Positions 55,899-63,946 of a DNA stretch of 64,000 nt are shown piece after piece. Made by a program: the position numbers and the translations under genes. Positions within the stretch are counted from its first letter, which is position 1. Each line of letters begins with the position of its first letter. This DNA comes from Stanieria sp. NIES-3757 (GTDB lineage Bacteria; Cyanobacteriota; Cyanobacteriia; Cyanobacteriales; Xenococcaceae): positions 186,001-250,000 of the forward strand of contig AP017375.1 in assembly GCA_002355455.1 (NCBI GenBank), written 5' to 3'. The notes beneath the pieces were generated by a model that had not been told where the DNA came from, searched no databases, and worked only from the letters and a program-made list of their open reading frames with translations.

Positions 55899-56582
55899 AT
55901 GGCACGAGGCGATCAGATTTACGTATACAGAAATTTTTATAACTTCGATGGTGTCTATCAACATCACGGCATTGACTGTGGTGATAACACAGTGATTCAT
56001 TACCGTAAACCGAGTGAGATAATCGAACGAACTTCTTTGAGTATTTTTACTAGAAGTAATCCGATTTATATTAAACAATATTATGAAGGATTTTGTTTTA
56101 TAGCTGATGTAGTAGTAGAACGCGCCGAAAGTAGATTAGGGGAACAAAAATACAATCTTTTATTTAATAATTGTGAGCATTTTGCTACTTGGTGTAAAAC
56201 AGGAATTAATGATAGTAAACAAATCAGAGATTTTATTCCTATTATTGGTACACTAAATACCGATCAATTTTACGAGCCAATTAAGGAAGCATTGTCAGGA
56301 AAAGACTCTAATAATTCAGAAAAATTATTAAACGAAGCTTTAGAAAATTTAAAAAATGCGTGGGATAGAATTCAACCAGAATATAAACAAGTTCGTCAAG
56401 AAATAGATACTTGGAATCAAGTGGCACAAGCAGCAGTGAAAAAAAATCGTGATGATTTAGCCAGAGCTGCCTTGATGAAAAAATGGAACTATCAAAAAAG
56501 AGCTAATGAGTTAGAAAAGCAATTAAATGAAGTTGCTAAATTAACAGAAAATTTACTCATTACTCGCAAAGATCTGACTTGA
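55899..56582 (+). CDS. LRAT-like (NlpC/P60 superfamily) protein with C-terminal coiled coil
   Basis: A 227-residue soluble protein. Residues 1-105 form an LRAT domain: GDQIYVYRNFYNFDGVYQHH with His22 or His23, HYRKPSEIIERTS, then LFNNCEHFATWCKTG with nucleophile Cys92 and the family NCEHF motif. Such enzymes act as thiol acyltransferases or phospholipases. Residues 130-227 are helical and charged (KLLNEALENLKNAWDRIQPE; RANELEKQLNEVAKLTENLL), likely a coiled coil that directs assembly or membrane contact. No signal peptide. It is divergent from the TPR glycosyltransferase with about 50 bp between starts. Substrate unknown. Confidence 0.82.
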   Translation: MARGDQIYVYRNFYNFDGVYQHHGIDCGDNTVIHYRKPSEIIERTSLSIFTRSNPIYIKQYYEGFCFIADVVVERAESRLGEQKYNLLFNNCEHFATWCKTGINDSKQIRDFIPIIGTLNTDQFYEPIKEALSGKDSNNSEKLLNEALENLKNAWDRIQPEYKQVRQEIDTWNQVAQAAVKKNRDDLARAALMKKWNYQKRANELEKQLNEVAKLTENLLITRKDLT

Positions 56583-56886
56583 TTGTAATTAAATATTGGG
56601 GCGTTTTTTCAAACGTCCTAATAAAATTCTATCTTTTCTTAAAAGTACCAAGAGACTTAGTTAAAAATCAAAAGTAAAAGTTGATATACAATAGGGCTTT
56701 AATAAATTAATTTAAATAATTAACAATTTGTTTTTATCTAGCTACTTTTGATAATTGGTATTATAAATTTAGATAAATCCTGTAGAATCGATTTACGCAT
56801 TACTTCTATACAAAACATTTTTTGATTTGCTATTGTTATCAATAAAAAATAAAAATTTTGGGTATATTTCCTAAAATTTAAAACCG
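56583..56886. other. Gap between the LRAT-like gene and the response regulator gene
   Basis: AT-rich and without a supported gene. It contains the hairpin at 56598-56619 near its left end. Confidence 0.4.
56598..56619 (+). terminator. Hairpin after the LRAT-like gene
   Basis: GGGGCGTTT (56598-56606) pairs with AAACGTCCT (56611-56619), with G-U pairs, around TTTC. It lies 16 bp after the stop; the tail is AT-rich but not a pure T-run. Confidence 0.45.
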
Positions 56887-57354
56887 CTATACTTTAAAAT
56901 TTGATGTAGTGTAGTTAGGAAGAATAACAACTTTAAACCAATAATCAATTAAAATTTGTACTGCCTGTTTTAATTGTTGAGTATTAATCGGTTTAACAAT
57001 ATAACTATTAACTCCTTGACGATAACAAATTTCAACATCTTTAGGATTAGAAGAAGTTGTAAAAATGATGATAGGGATAATTTTAAATTCACTATCCTGT
57101 TTAATTTGTGCGAGTACTTCTCGTCCATCAGTTCCTGGTAAATTGAGGTCAAGTAAAATCAAGCTAGGACGTGTAATTGAAGAGGTATTAGTATATTCTC
57201 CCGTACGATGCAGAAAATCCAAAGCATCATCCCCATCAACACAGCGATAGACAGGAATATTAAAAGAAGCTTGGCGCATCATTCGTCCTAACGCTTCAAA
57301 ATCCTCATCGCTATCTTCGACTATTAATAATGATTGTTTAAAATTGTCAATCAT
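56887..57354 (-). CDS. Rcp1-type single-domain response regulator
   Basis: A 155-residue receiver domain only. The acidic pair is in LLIVEDSDEDFEALGRMM, the phospho-acceptor Asp in LILLDLNLPGTDGREVLAQI, and IIIFTTSSNPKDVEICYRQG carries the Thr/Ser and spacing of Rcp-type regulators. VNSYIVKPINTQQLKQAV holds the conserved Lys. Small Rcp proteins take phosphate from phytochrome histidine kinases. The phytochrome gene lies 9 bp upstream in the same operon, so it is the probable partner. The last 20 residues vary from the usual. Confidence 0.93.
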   Translation of the reverse strand: MIDNFKQSLLIVEDSDEDFEALGRMMRQASFNIPVYRCVDGDDALDFLHRTGEYTNTSSITRPSLILLDLNLPGTDGREVLAQIKQDSEFKIIPIIIFTTSSNPKDVEICYRQGVNSYIVKPINTQQLKQAVQILIDYWFKVVILPNYTTSNFKV

Positions 57355-57363
57355 TAACGCTCC

Positions 57364-59202
57364 TTATTGTGGGATAGTGAAATAAAAACTGCTACCTTGA
57401 CCATAGGTTGATTCAACCCAAATTTTCCCGTGATGCCGTTCGACAATTTTTTGGGCTATCGTTAAACCAGCACCCGTTCCACCACCATAGCAGTTAGCGG
57501 GATGAAGGCGTTTAAAAATGCGGAAAATTACTTCTTGATGTTTTTCGCGGATACCAATGCCATTATCTTTAACATAAAATTTCCAATAAGACTGATGTGG
57601 TAAGGTTTCTTCTTGCTGCCAACCAATTTCAATCGATTTGATAGGTTTGTCATTGTATTTAATCGCATTAGTAATTAAATTAGTAAATAATTCTCCGAGT
57701 TGGATGCGATCGCATTTGATAATAGGTAAGCGGTGCGGAATAGAAATATCTATTTGTTGTTCTTTAAAAGAAATTTTGATCGTTTCAATGATCGTATTTA
57801 ATAATTCATTGAGATCGGTTTCATTTAAAATTAGTTCTACTCTGCCTAAACGAGAATAATGCAACAAAGAATTAATTAAATTTTCCATTCTTTGCGCTAA
57901 TCGCATCAAAGTTTGAAGTTTAGAGACACCATCTTCATTGAGTATCGAACCGTAATCTTCAATTAAAAAGCTAGAGTAATTATGGATACCTCTAAGGGGT
58001 TCTTTGAGATCGTGAGAAGCAACGTAAGCAAAAGCATCTAGTTCACTGTTACTGCGGGTTAACTCTTGATTAATTGCTGCCAATTCTTCTGCCTTACGAA
58101 GGACAATACCAAAAATATTACTTCTCAGTTCGATTGCTGCTTCTATTTCGCATTTTAGCCAAGGTAATGCTTTCAATTGGACGGTTTCTTGCCAAAGTTC
58201 AAAAGATTTACGTGGAGATATCTTTAAATCACCGTTCCTACCTATTTCTACATTTTCTTTAGCAGTTAACTCCAAAGACATTATCTGTCCGAGAAATTCA
58301 CAAATAGTACGAGTTTCATAGCTTATATATTTGGGAGTAGAATGATGACAAGCAATTAAACCCCAAAGTTGTCGATCTTTAAGTAAAGAAATCGACATCG
58401 AAGCTGTCACACCCATATTATTTAAATACTCCACGTGTATAGGAGAGACACTTCGTAAAACTGACAGACTTAAATCTAAGGGTGCATTGGTGATGGGATT
58501 GAGTAGAGGCGTTAATTGTGCAGGTTGATAATTAGCGTCTGGAATTATTCGTAGCAAATTAAAAAAGTAAAGTTCTCTTGCTTGTTTAGGAATATCGGAA
58601 GAAGGATAATATAAGCCTAAATAGGGAGTTAATTCTGCTGCTTTTGCTTCTGCAATAACTTTTCCTGCATCTTCTGAGTTGAAGCGGTAGATCATGACTC
58701 GATCAAATCCAGTAATACGCTTTATTTCTTGAACAATGATCTGAGAAAGTGTGGTTAAATTAGACGCATTTTGAATTTTATCAAGGGGTTTTTTTATTAA
58801 ATTATGGAAGCTAAAAAAGTCTAGTTCTGTTGTTGAGTCGGTTGGTTCTAGTTCTAGAATAATAGTTTTATCTAGTGAACGATGGACAATTCCATTAAAG
58901 TGCTGCTGTTGAATCTCTAATTTGAGGGGATTAACTTGATTGAAATCTGCTTCTAAACATTTTTGAATTGTTTTAACTTGTTGAGGATTGAGTAATTGGG
59001 ATAAATTTTTTTCTAGTAAATCTTGAGGTTGGTAACCTAATAACGCTTCAGTATTGTTACTAAGCTGAATTATTGTCAAATCTGAGGGATTTAAAGCAAT
59101 TAAAATACCATGAGGTTGAATCGAACCAGGAATATGAATTGGTTCGCGATCGCAATTAGTTAAATTTAAGGTTTCTGCTGTAGGAAAATTGCTTTGATTC
59201 AT
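57364..59202 (-). CDS. Phytochrome-family histidine kinase with shortened PHY domain
   Basis: 612 residues from the ATG at 59202 (a TTG at 59238 would add 12). The order is PAS with NCDREPIHIPGSIQPHG, where Cys17 is the biliverdin-attaching Cys of bacteriophytochromes; GAF with YPSSDIPKQA and SPIHVEYLNNMGV (Ile at the plant/Cph1-type Cys position); then only about 60 residues of PHY, including the tongue PRKSF. The kinase part has SHDLKEPLRG with His397, LITNAIKYN, DNGIGIR and GGGTGAGLTIA. Full relatives are near 750 residues; about 120 of PHY are missing between TAKE and NGDLKISP. It heads an operon with the Rcp-type regulator. Light sensing may be altered. Confidence 0.9.
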   Translation of the reverse strand: MNQSNFPTAETLNLTNCDREPIHIPGSIQPHGILIALNPSDLTIIQLSNNTEALLGYQPQDLLEKNLSQLLNPQQVKTIQKCLEADFNQVNPLKLEIQQQHFNGIVHRSLDKTIILELEPTDSTTELDFFSFHNLIKKPLDKIQNASNLTTLSQIIVQEIKRITGFDRVMIYRFNSEDAGKVIAEAKAAELTPYLGLYYPSSDIPKQARELYFFNLLRIIPDANYQPAQLTPLLNPITNAPLDLSLSVLRSVSPIHVEYLNNMGVTASMSISLLKDRQLWGLIACHHSTPKYISYETRTICEFLGQIMSLELTAKENVEIGRNGDLKISPRKSFELWQETVQLKALPWLKCEIEAAIELRSNIFGIVLRKAEELAAINQELTRSNSELDAFAYVASHDLKEPLRGIHNYSSFLIEDYGSILNEDGVSKLQTLMRLAQRMENLINSLLHYSRLGRVELILNETDLNELLNTIIETIKISFKEQQIDISIPHRLPIIKCDRIQLGELFTNLITNAIKYNDKPIKSIEIGWQQEETLPHQSYWKFYVKDNGIGIREKHQEVIFRIFKRLHPANCYGGGTGAGLTIAQKIVERHHGKIWVESTYGQGSSFYFTIPQ

Positions 59203-59556
59203 GGTTAAAATACGCGATCGCTTAAATTTTTTTTTCAATAATCTCTTAAAATTTAAGCAATAAATATAACAATTTTTATTTAATCTACTTAAACATAACT
59301 ATGGAGTGGAATACTTCTGATTGAGTTACTATTTAAACTGTTTGCATTTAAATAATTTTGTTATTTTTTATTCTTAAATAATAATTAAACTTTTTCTCCA
59401 ATCTTCCAATTGAGTTTAATTAATTTCATCCTACTAAAGATTGATTTAACTAAAAATCTTAATATTATGTCTCGCATGAACCATTTATTATAGAATCCAT
59501 TTGACATCTTCCAAGTATGGACTTAAAGTTCTCGAAAGTATCAAAATTCATTGACC

Positions 59557-59865
59557 ATGAAGTATTCCAGTAGCCTTAGCGATGAAGAATGGGAAATTCT
59601 AGAACCCCTGTTAGTTAAGATATTGCCGACTAAGAAGCAAACCCGACCTGCCAATTGGACAAGGCGAGAAATCCTTGACGGAATACTCTATCAACTCAAA
59701 AATGGTTGTAATTGGGCAGACTTGCCCAAAGATTTACCTCCCTACTCAACTGTCTATTGGCACTACAAGCAGTGGCGAAAGGTAGGGGTGTTTGAAAAGC
59801 TCATGAATGCCTTACATGAACAAGTACGTCAGCAGGTTAAAAAAAACCTAAGTGGACAACATTAA
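59557..59865 (+). CDS. IS5-family transposase, N-terminal ORF (copy 2)
   Basis: Identical in protein sequence to the first ORF of copy 1 (102 residues, helix-turn-helix region), and with the same A8 frameshift run at 59839-59846. Expression as a fusion with the next ORF would need a -1 slip there. Confidence 0.9.
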   Translation: MKYSSSLSDEEWEILEPLLVKILPTKKQTRPANWTRREILDGILYQLKNGCNWADLPKDLPPYSTVYWHYKQWRKVGVFEKLMNALHEQVRQQVKKNLSGQH

Positions 59866-59885
59866 TAATCATTGACTCTCAAGCC

Positions 59886-60362
59886 GTGAAAAATACCTGT
59901 AATGCCAGTGTCGCTTCCAAAGGCTTTTGTTTTTACAAAGCCACGAATGGGATTAAAAGACATCTGGCAATTGATACACTGGGATTTCCTTTCTTTACCC
60001 ACTGCACACCAGCAAATGTCTCGGATGATGCAGGATTGATTGAGATGCTGACGCTAAATATTGACTATTTCCAGTCAAAACCCGTTAACCTTCCGAAGCT
60101 CACTATTTTGCTAGACCACGGATATCATCCCGAACATTTGACTGAGCAATTGGAGCAAGTTTATCCCGAGATCATGACGAAAATCAAGTTTGAACTGTCC
60201 ACCAAACCCTCGAAACAAGAGAAGGCAGCGCAAGGGAAATCTGGATTTGTTCCTGCTGTTGCTCGCTGGGTGATTGAACGCTCAAACGCTTGGATGGAGC
60301 GTTGTAAAAGTTTGGTTAAAAACTTTGAGCGCGAGATACGCGGAGGTTTCCTCCGCTTGTAG
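59886..60362 (+). CDS. IS5-family transposase, catalytic ORF (copy 2), cut short
   Basis: Identical in protein sequence to the catalytic ORF of copy 1, including the early stop caused by the 48-bp palindromic insertion. The DDE residues precede the insertion. Confidence 0.85.
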   Translation: MKNTCNASVASKGFCFYKATNGIKRHLAIDTLGFPFFTHCTPANVSDDAGLIEMLTLNIDYFQSKPVNLPKLTILLDHGYHPEHLTEQLEQVYPEIMTKIKFELSTKPSKQEKAAQGKSGFVPAVARWVIERSNAWMERCKSLVKNFEREIRGGFLRL

Positions 60363-60379
60363 AATCGCGCTGTTGAGCG
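60332..60379. repeat. 48-bp palindromic insertion in the transposase gene (copy 2)
   Basis: The same inserted sequence at the same site as in copy 1, with the 7-bp TTGAGCG at 60325-60331 and 60373-60379. Since both copies share it, it was present before the element moved. Confidence 0.85.
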
Positions 60380-60586
60380 AACTTTATCTCATGCGACTGC
60401 CAAGATCGATCTCTGCTTCGTCAGATTAATGCTTAAGCGGCTTTCAGTCTCTTCGTGAGATCTCAAATGGGTTCTATAAAATGCCATATTCAAATTTTTA
60501 CCTCTATCTTCAGATAGAAGCTCAATCTCTCAAAACTAGTTACATTGTCGTTAAGCGAAAAATTCTAATTTTTAGAGGTTAAATTT

Positions 60587-60729
60587 ATGCAACATCAAGA
60601 ACCCAAATTAGGATTTACTAGATTGCCGAAATCTGGAACGGTCGCCTAGCAATCCTAGGATTTGTCATAGCAATTATGATTGAATTGATTACTGGTCGAG
60701 GTATTCTTTCTCAACTAGGTTTAATATAA
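60587..60729 (+). pseudogene. High-light-inducible protein (Hlip) gene with one-base deletion
   Basis: From ATG 60587 the frame reads MQHQEPKLGFTR and then leaves the family at LPKSGTVA and TAG. One base later, a second frame gives AEIWNGRLAILGFVIAIMIE and ITGRGILSQLGLI to TAA at 60729. Together they make a normal Hlip of 47 residues with the chlorophyll-binding AExxNGRxA block. Adding one T in AGATTGCC would restore the frame. Hlips protect photosystem II and bind chlorophyll under light stress. It starts 110 bp past IS copy 2 and is followed by a strong terminator. A sequencing error in the raw data is the alternative. Confidence 0.85.
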
Positions 60730-60800
60730 AAAAATCAATCAACAATCAAATTTATACCTTTTCCCAGTCACCTCATTCAACAGTCAAGCTAAGGGTCAGG

Positions 60801-60850
60801 AGGAAGATAAAGTTAGTTAACTCAAAAACAACTTTACTTCCTTTTTTTTT
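60801..60850 (+). terminator. Strong terminator after the hli gene
   Basis: AGGAAG (60801-60806) pairs with CTTCCT (60837-60842), and AAAGTT with AACTTT inside it, followed by nine T. It closes the hli transcript. Confidence 0.8.
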
Positions 60851-61003
60851 GAAAAAATTATTTTGGTGCTTATAATATTTGTAATTATTGAATATATTTA
60901 AATTCAAGCAAGCCAAACTAAAATCTATTTTACTACCGCTTTAAGATTAGTTTAGTTTCAATCTCAACTGTCAATTTAAAGGTTTAAAAAAAATTAATTG
61001 ATT

Positions 61004-61717
61004 TTAATCTTGCCACAACTTAATCCCTCCCAATAAACCTGAAATATTGGGAATAATTACTACATTATCAGGTAATTGCAAATTAATCTTTTTAGCTTCA
61101 CCCCCACCAAGATAAAGTGTATTGTAATTAAATAGATGTTCAAGATTTGCGATCGCTTTTTGGAGACGCTCATTCCATTTTTTTACACCTATTTTAGTTA
61201 AAGCTGCCCTACCCAATTGTTGTTCGTAAGTTTCATTTTTGCGGAAAGGATGATGTCCCATTTCGAGATTAGGAACTAATTTTCCATCAATAAATAAAGC
61301 CGAACCAAATCCAGTTCCCAAGGTAACAACTAATTCTACACCTTGTCCTTTAACTGCACCTAAACCCTGAATATCAGCATCATTGGCAACTTTAACAGGT
61401 TTAGCTAAAAGTTTTGATAAAGCATCAGCTAAATTAAAATTAACCCATTGCGGATCGAGGTTTACCGCAGTTTTGGTAATCCCATACTTTACTACTCCTG
61501 GAAATCCCACTGCAACTTGATCGAATTCTCCTTGTTCTGAAGCTAAACTAGCAATAGCAGCAAGAACAGCTTCAGGTGTAGCTGGTTGAGGAGTTTTAAC
61601 CCGACTACGTTCAGTTAAAGGCGATCCTTTCTCATCCAAAACTAGAACTTTAACGCCACTACCGCCAATATCTACTCCTAAAGTGCGGAGTTCTCGATCT
61701 GTCTGATTGCTATTCAT
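61004..61717 (-). CDS. ROK-family polyphosphate glucokinase
   Basis: A 237-residue ROK-type sugar kinase. The phosphate-binding loop is TLGVDIGGSGVKVLVLD, the sugar site VAVGFPGVVKYG and KVANDADIQGLGAVKG (catalytic Asp in NDAD), and VVTLGTGFGSALFIDGKL the ATP or polyP loop. GGGEAKKIN and LGGIKLWQD close the fold. The length and the missing ROK zinc site fit strictly polyphosphate-type glucokinases, which phosphorylate glucose from polyphosphate or ATP. The phosphoryl donor is an inference. It is a single gene. Confidence 0.88.
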   Translation of the reverse strand: MNSNQTDRELRTLGVDIGGSGVKVLVLDEKGSPLTERSRVKTPQPATPEAVLAAIASLASEQGEFDQVAVGFPGVVKYGITKTAVNLDPQWVNFNLADALSKLLAKPVKVANDADIQGLGAVKGQGVELVVTLGTGFGSALFIDGKLVPNLEMGHHPFRKNETYEQQLGRAALTKIGVKKWNERLQKAIANLEHLFNYNTLYLGGGEAKKINLQLPDNVVIIPNISGLLGGIKLWQD

Positions 61718-61942
61718 TTTTAGCTATTTGTAGTGAATAAAAACTAAAACTGCAATCTTAAACCTAACATAAATCCTAAATTAAACAGGATTTTTAATAA
61801 TATCTTTACTCTAGCTTTTTCGTCATTACGATTATAACAAAAGTCTAGGCTCAAGGAATTTTTGAGCAGAAGGCTAAAAAAATCAATCTTAAATTTATTT
61901 GATCTTGATGGCAGTAAAAACTATTTCAGTTATAAAAAAACA

Positions 61943-62170
61943 TTAAACATCACTTTGATTTAATTCATTTCTGAGCTTCAAAACTTCTGTTCCATCTTCT
62001 TGTTTAATCAAATAAGCTGGATTTTTTCTTGAACCATCCCTAGTGATTTCGCTACCTTTAATGGTTTTGGTAATTTTTTCTCGAAAAATTTCTTGGACTT
62101 TGCCTTCTGCTGTACCTTTTCCCCATTGCCAAGATACACTTGAACCTTTTCTAATTTGTTTTTGTCCCAT
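61943..62170 (-). CDS. DUF2945 (hypervirulence-associated Tudor-like) small protein
   Basis: A 75-residue basic protein: GSSVSWQWGKGTAEGKVQEI, then ITKTIKGSEITRDGSRKNP and AYLIKQEDGTEVLKLRNEL. The DUF2945 pattern with W-x-W-G-x-G-x-A-x-G-x-V is clear and suggests a small beta-barrel. Function is not known. Five bases separate its start from the DUF4385 gene's stop, so the two are translated from one message. Confidence 0.88.
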   Translation of the reverse strand: MGQKQIRKGSSVSWQWGKGTAEGKVQEIFREKITKTIKGSEITRDGSRKNPAYLIKQEDGTEVLKLRNELNQSDV

Positions 62171-62175
62171 AGTTG

Positions 62176-62688
62176 CTAATTTCTTTGATTAATTTTTATT
62201 TCGTACTGTTGTTTGTGTTTTTGTAAGAGAATTTGATATTTAGGATTAGTTTTAGCTTGCTGCCATTTAGTTTTAAAAATTTCTGCCGATTCAGCTTTAA
62301 TTGGATCGAATTCCTCAGGTAAAATATCTTGACGTGCTTGTTTTTCCTCTAATCCAGAAGAAGTTTTTTGAGGATTATTCCTATATTTTTTACCACTTTT
62401 ATGATTAGCATAGCGACGAGAGCGAGTATAGCCCATTTGCAAAAATTTTCTTGCCATATCTGCTCCGACAAAATCATCTCTTGCTAAATAATCAAGAAAC
62501 AGTTGATAAATTTTTTCGCTCGATTGTTTAGCTATGGCTGGGTTTTTAAATCGCCAATAAGGTAAAATTTCTGATTTATATGGCTCTACTAATAAAACTC
62601 CTTGTTCACCTTTACCAACTTTATATAAATCGGGACGGAGACGAAAATTAATTCGATCAAACTTAAGGGAATAATCAAAATTAGTCAT
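62176..62688 (-). CDS. DUF4385 protein
   Basis: A 170-residue protein with the DUF4385 signature: FDRINFRLRPDLYKVGKGEQ, LLVEPYKSEILPYWRFKNP, IYQLFLDYLARDDFVGADMA and the basic QMGYTRSRRYANHKSGKKY. The last 60 residues are charged and less conserved. The family is common in bacteria as a stand-alone protein, with no biochemical role shown to my knowledge. It overlaps none of its neighbours and leads the small operon with the DUF2945 gene. Confidence 0.88.
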   Translation of the reverse strand: MTNFDYSLKFDRINFRLRPDLYKVGKGEQGVLLVEPYKSEILPYWRFKNPAIAKQSSEKIYQLFLDYLARDDFVGADMARKFLQMGYTRSRRYANHKSGKKYRNNPQKTSSGLEEKQARQDILPEEFDPIKAESAEIFKTKWQQAKTNPKYQILLQKHKQQYEIKINQRN

Positions 62689-62704
62689 TATATAAGTAAA
62701 ATAA

Positions 62705-62733
62705 CCCTGTCCAAAAATCGCTTCTGAACAGGG
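62705..62733 (-). terminator. Hairpin after the lipoprotein gene
   Basis: On the reverse strand CCCTGTTC pairs with GGACAGGG (8 bp, one G-U) over a 13-nt loop, followed by TTATTTTA. It lies 11 bp after the stop codon of the lipoprotein gene and before the DUF4385 gene. Confidence 0.65.
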
Positions 62734-62743
62734 AGAAAACTTT

Positions 62744-63286
62744 TTAAGTTAAATCTGGAAGATTATCTTTTAATCCTTCAGTAGCATTTTTTGCGTTATC
62801 AGTAGCTGTGTCTAAATTGCGTTGTAAAACACGTCCTCTTAGTTTAGCTCCCTGAGTCAAATCTTCTCTGGTTTGTTCGAGATTTTTGGCTGCATTATCG
62901 GTAACGTTACTAACGTAATCACCTAAACTATCATATTTTTCATCTCTGAATTTTGATTGTTCAACTAAAGATTTAGATTTAGCTTGTACGTTAGGATTGT
63001 CGTAGCGGGGGTCATCATTAAAAAGATTCATTCCGCCTTGGGGAACTTGAGTAGTCTGGGCTTTGAATTGTACGTCACGTTCATCATCAGGAAAAACATC
63101 TCTTCTGTTTTGAGAAACTTGATTAGTGTCGTAATTCTTAGCTAATGATTTTTCTACACCAGTGGAATTACTAGCAACACGACCTTGTCCACAAGCAGTG
63201 CTTAATACTAATAGCGAACCAGCCAGAAAAATAATAAAGATTCGATTTAAATTCCAAGATTTTACTTTTTCAATTAGTTTTTTCAT
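62744..63286 (-). CDS. Cyanobacterial lipoprotein, conserved hypothetical
   Basis: A 180-residue lipoprotein: a basic N-terminus and the lipobox in FLAGSLLVLSTACGQGRVAS, with Cys32 as the lipid site. The mature protein is polar and rich in Asp, Asn, Gln and Lys, with a middle RRDVFPDDERDVQFKAQTTQ and a helical C-terminus of 11-residue character (LGDYVSNVTDNAAKNLEQTR; LDTATDNAKNATEGLKDN), like LEA or apolipoprotein-type amphipathic repeats. It is likely a periplasmic or outer-membrane stress protein, function unknown. The 660-bp gap upstream probably includes its promoter. Confidence 0.75.
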   Translation of the reverse strand: MKKLIEKVKSWNLNRIFIIFLAGSLLVLSTACGQGRVASNSTGVEKSLAKNYDTNQVSQNRRDVFPDDERDVQFKAQTTQVPQGGMNLFNDDPRYDNPNVQAKSKSLVEQSKFRDEKYDSLGDYVSNVTDNAAKNLEQTREDLTQGAKLRGRVLQRNLDTATDNAKNATEGLKDNLPDLT

Positions 63287-63946
63287 GTCTTAACTCCCTA
63301 ACTTTGAGGTCTTGATTTAAATAATGATTGATTTAACCATTAGCTAGTAATATTAATTACTAAATTACTCATAACCAAACTAGTATCAATCAACAAAAAA
63401 AATTAGAATACATTAAATAATTAGACTACAAAATTTTTTGCTTATATCAACCAATTCTTTGGTTATTTGTCATCACATACTCAATAAGATATGAAAAAAT
63501 ATCTCTTTATGCCTCTATCACAAGTTGAATTTAAATCTAATCAAATCTCTAACTAAATATATATATAAAAAATTTTAAACTGATTAACTATTGATTTAAT
63601 TGATAATTATATTTTTTGCTCAATCCGCCAAGAAAATACTATTTTTATACCAATTTAAGCCAAAATTTTCCTAATTACTTGGCTCTGGCGACTTAATAAA
63701 TAATTGCGATCGCTTTGAAATAAAATCCACATAAAACCAAGCAGAGTAGTAAATGTAGGGATAAAAAGATAACCTAATGATAAAACAAGAATATTAGAAA
63801 CATTACTTATCAATAGCTAGACAAACCATTATTAATAGATCAAACACACTTCAAATAATTTTTCTAAAAATAATACTGACTAAATTTAATTTTACTTAAG
63901 TACTAAATTACTATTATATTTATTTTCAACCTAAGTAAATAGTGAA
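63287..63946. other. AT-rich gap with one small minus-strand frame
   Basis: About 660 bp. The only frame with membrane-protein character is 63655-63813 on the reverse strand, listed separately; the remainder is AT-rich with no repeat or hairpin worth naming. Confidence 0.4.
63655..63813 (-). CDS. Possible 52-residue membrane protein (weak)
   Basis: A frame from TTG 63813 to TAA 63655. It reads ISNVSNILVLSLGYLFIPTF then TTLLGFMWILFQSDRN and a basic LLSRQSQVIRKILA tail, so two short helices and a positive end. There is no ATG and no good ribosome binding site. It may be the remnant of a larger gene or a genuine small protein; I give it low confidence. Confidence 0.25.
   Translation of the reverse strand: MISNVSNILVLSLGYLFIPTFTTLLGFMWILFQSDRNYLLSRQSQVIRKILA

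Larger units (their letters stand above)
59491..60476 (+). mobile_element. IS5-type insertion sequence, copy 2
   Basis: Same 986-bp element as copy 1, same orientation. The left end begins TAGAATCC, with T where copy 1 has C, while the right end ends in GGGTTCTA; TA flanks both ends. It lies 250 bp upstream of the phytochrome start and 110 bp before a broken hli gene. Copies 1 and 2 enclose about 12.9 kb as direct repeats, so homologous recombination could delete all genes between. Confidence 0.92.

Noticed and set aside
45562-60476. Classical composite transposon formed by the two IS copies
   Set aside because: The cargo includes housekeeping genes (queF, sfsA) in ordinary cyanobacterial style with no resistance or accessory-island character, and no outer target duplication was seen; independent insertions explain it better.
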